DNA from: Aquabacterium humicola
GTDB lineage: Bacteria > Pseudomonadota > Gammaproteobacteria > Burkholderiales > Burkholderiaceae_C
DNA length: 64,000 nt
Direction: 5' to 3'
Assembly: GCF_030167915.1 (NCBI RefSeq)
Contig: NZ_JARGNB010000002.1
Span: 186,001-250,000 of the forward strand
Below, piece after piece: positions 63,996-64,000 of the stretch (position 1 is the first letter of the stretch; each line of letters starts with the position of its first letter). The position numbers and the translations under genes were made by a program. The notes under the pieces are model-generated. The model had not been told where the DNA came from. It did no database searches and worked only from the letters and a program-made list of their open reading frames with translations.

Positions 63996-64000
63996 CGCGA

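Overview
The window is high-GC, gene-dense chromosomal DNA. Its gene content, and blocks such as ftsK-lolA-rarA beside trxB and livHMGF, point to a betaproteobacterium of the order Burkholderiales (Rubrivivax, Leptothrix or Methylibium-like). This placement is inferred from gene families, not from a search. I see no rRNA, tRNA, CRISPR array, insertion sequence or prophage. The high GC content opens many long false reading frames opposite real genes; these are left out.

Layout. 1-5.8 kb: two tandem prolyl oligopeptidases (one cut by the window edge), a YaeQ protein, a membrane protein and a divergent EF-G-like GTPase. 5.9-12.3 kb: a tripartite MacAB/NodT export operon, then a MerR regulator divergent from a secreted metallo-beta-lactamase-fold hydrolase with a MerR-type promoter between them. 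12.3-19.3 kb: AMP nucleosidase, a zinc metallopeptidase, a Gfo/Idh oxidoreductase with an SRPBCC protein, an M3 oligopeptidase and a PEP-CTERM protein. 19.3-26.4 kb: a multi-PAS hybrid histidine kinase, a 2OG-Fe dioxygenase, an S10 carboxypeptidase and a diguanylate cyclase. 26.4-32.6 kb: a minus-strand run with an MFS permease, a heterodimeric MdlAB-like ABC exporter, an SDR and a pseudouridine synthase. 32.7-35.7 kb: a Cpx-like operon (Spy/CpxP-like lipoprotein, membrane methyltransferase, response regulator, sensor kinase). 35.7-44.5 kb: a DUF3047 lipoprotein, rsgA, a second diguanylate cyclase, trpS, purN, an RsmB-type RNA methyltransferase and a fatty acid desaturase. 44.7-52.3 kb: rpmB-rpmG, trxB, a Crp-type regulator, ftsK, lolA, a lone cheW and rarA. 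52.5-58.4 kb: livHMGF, a periplasmic protein and the amino-acid binding protein placed last. 58.4-64 kb: argD with an unusual leader, a TctC-type binding protein coupled to a ferredoxin-type reductase, a nucleoside-diphosphate-sugar epimerase-like protein and an S1C protease-like protein.

The most interesting signal is upstream of argD (acetylornithine aminotransferase). A nearly leaderless 19-codon reading frame with seven arginine codons lies behind a plausible promoter. It is followed by a perfect 12-bp hairpin and then a perfect 10-bp hairpin that buries the argD Shine-Dalgarno sequence. This looks like an arginine-sensing leader peptide controlling an arginine-biosynthesis gene, which is not the usual ArgR repressor mode. 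Other points of interest are an HtrA-like protein that seems to have lost its catalytic His and Asp, a tryptophanyl-tRNA synthetase with a four-cysteine motif like that of iron-sulfur TrpRS, an EF-G paralogue lacking the switch II histidine, and a micro-ORF with a strong ribosome site ahead of rsgA.
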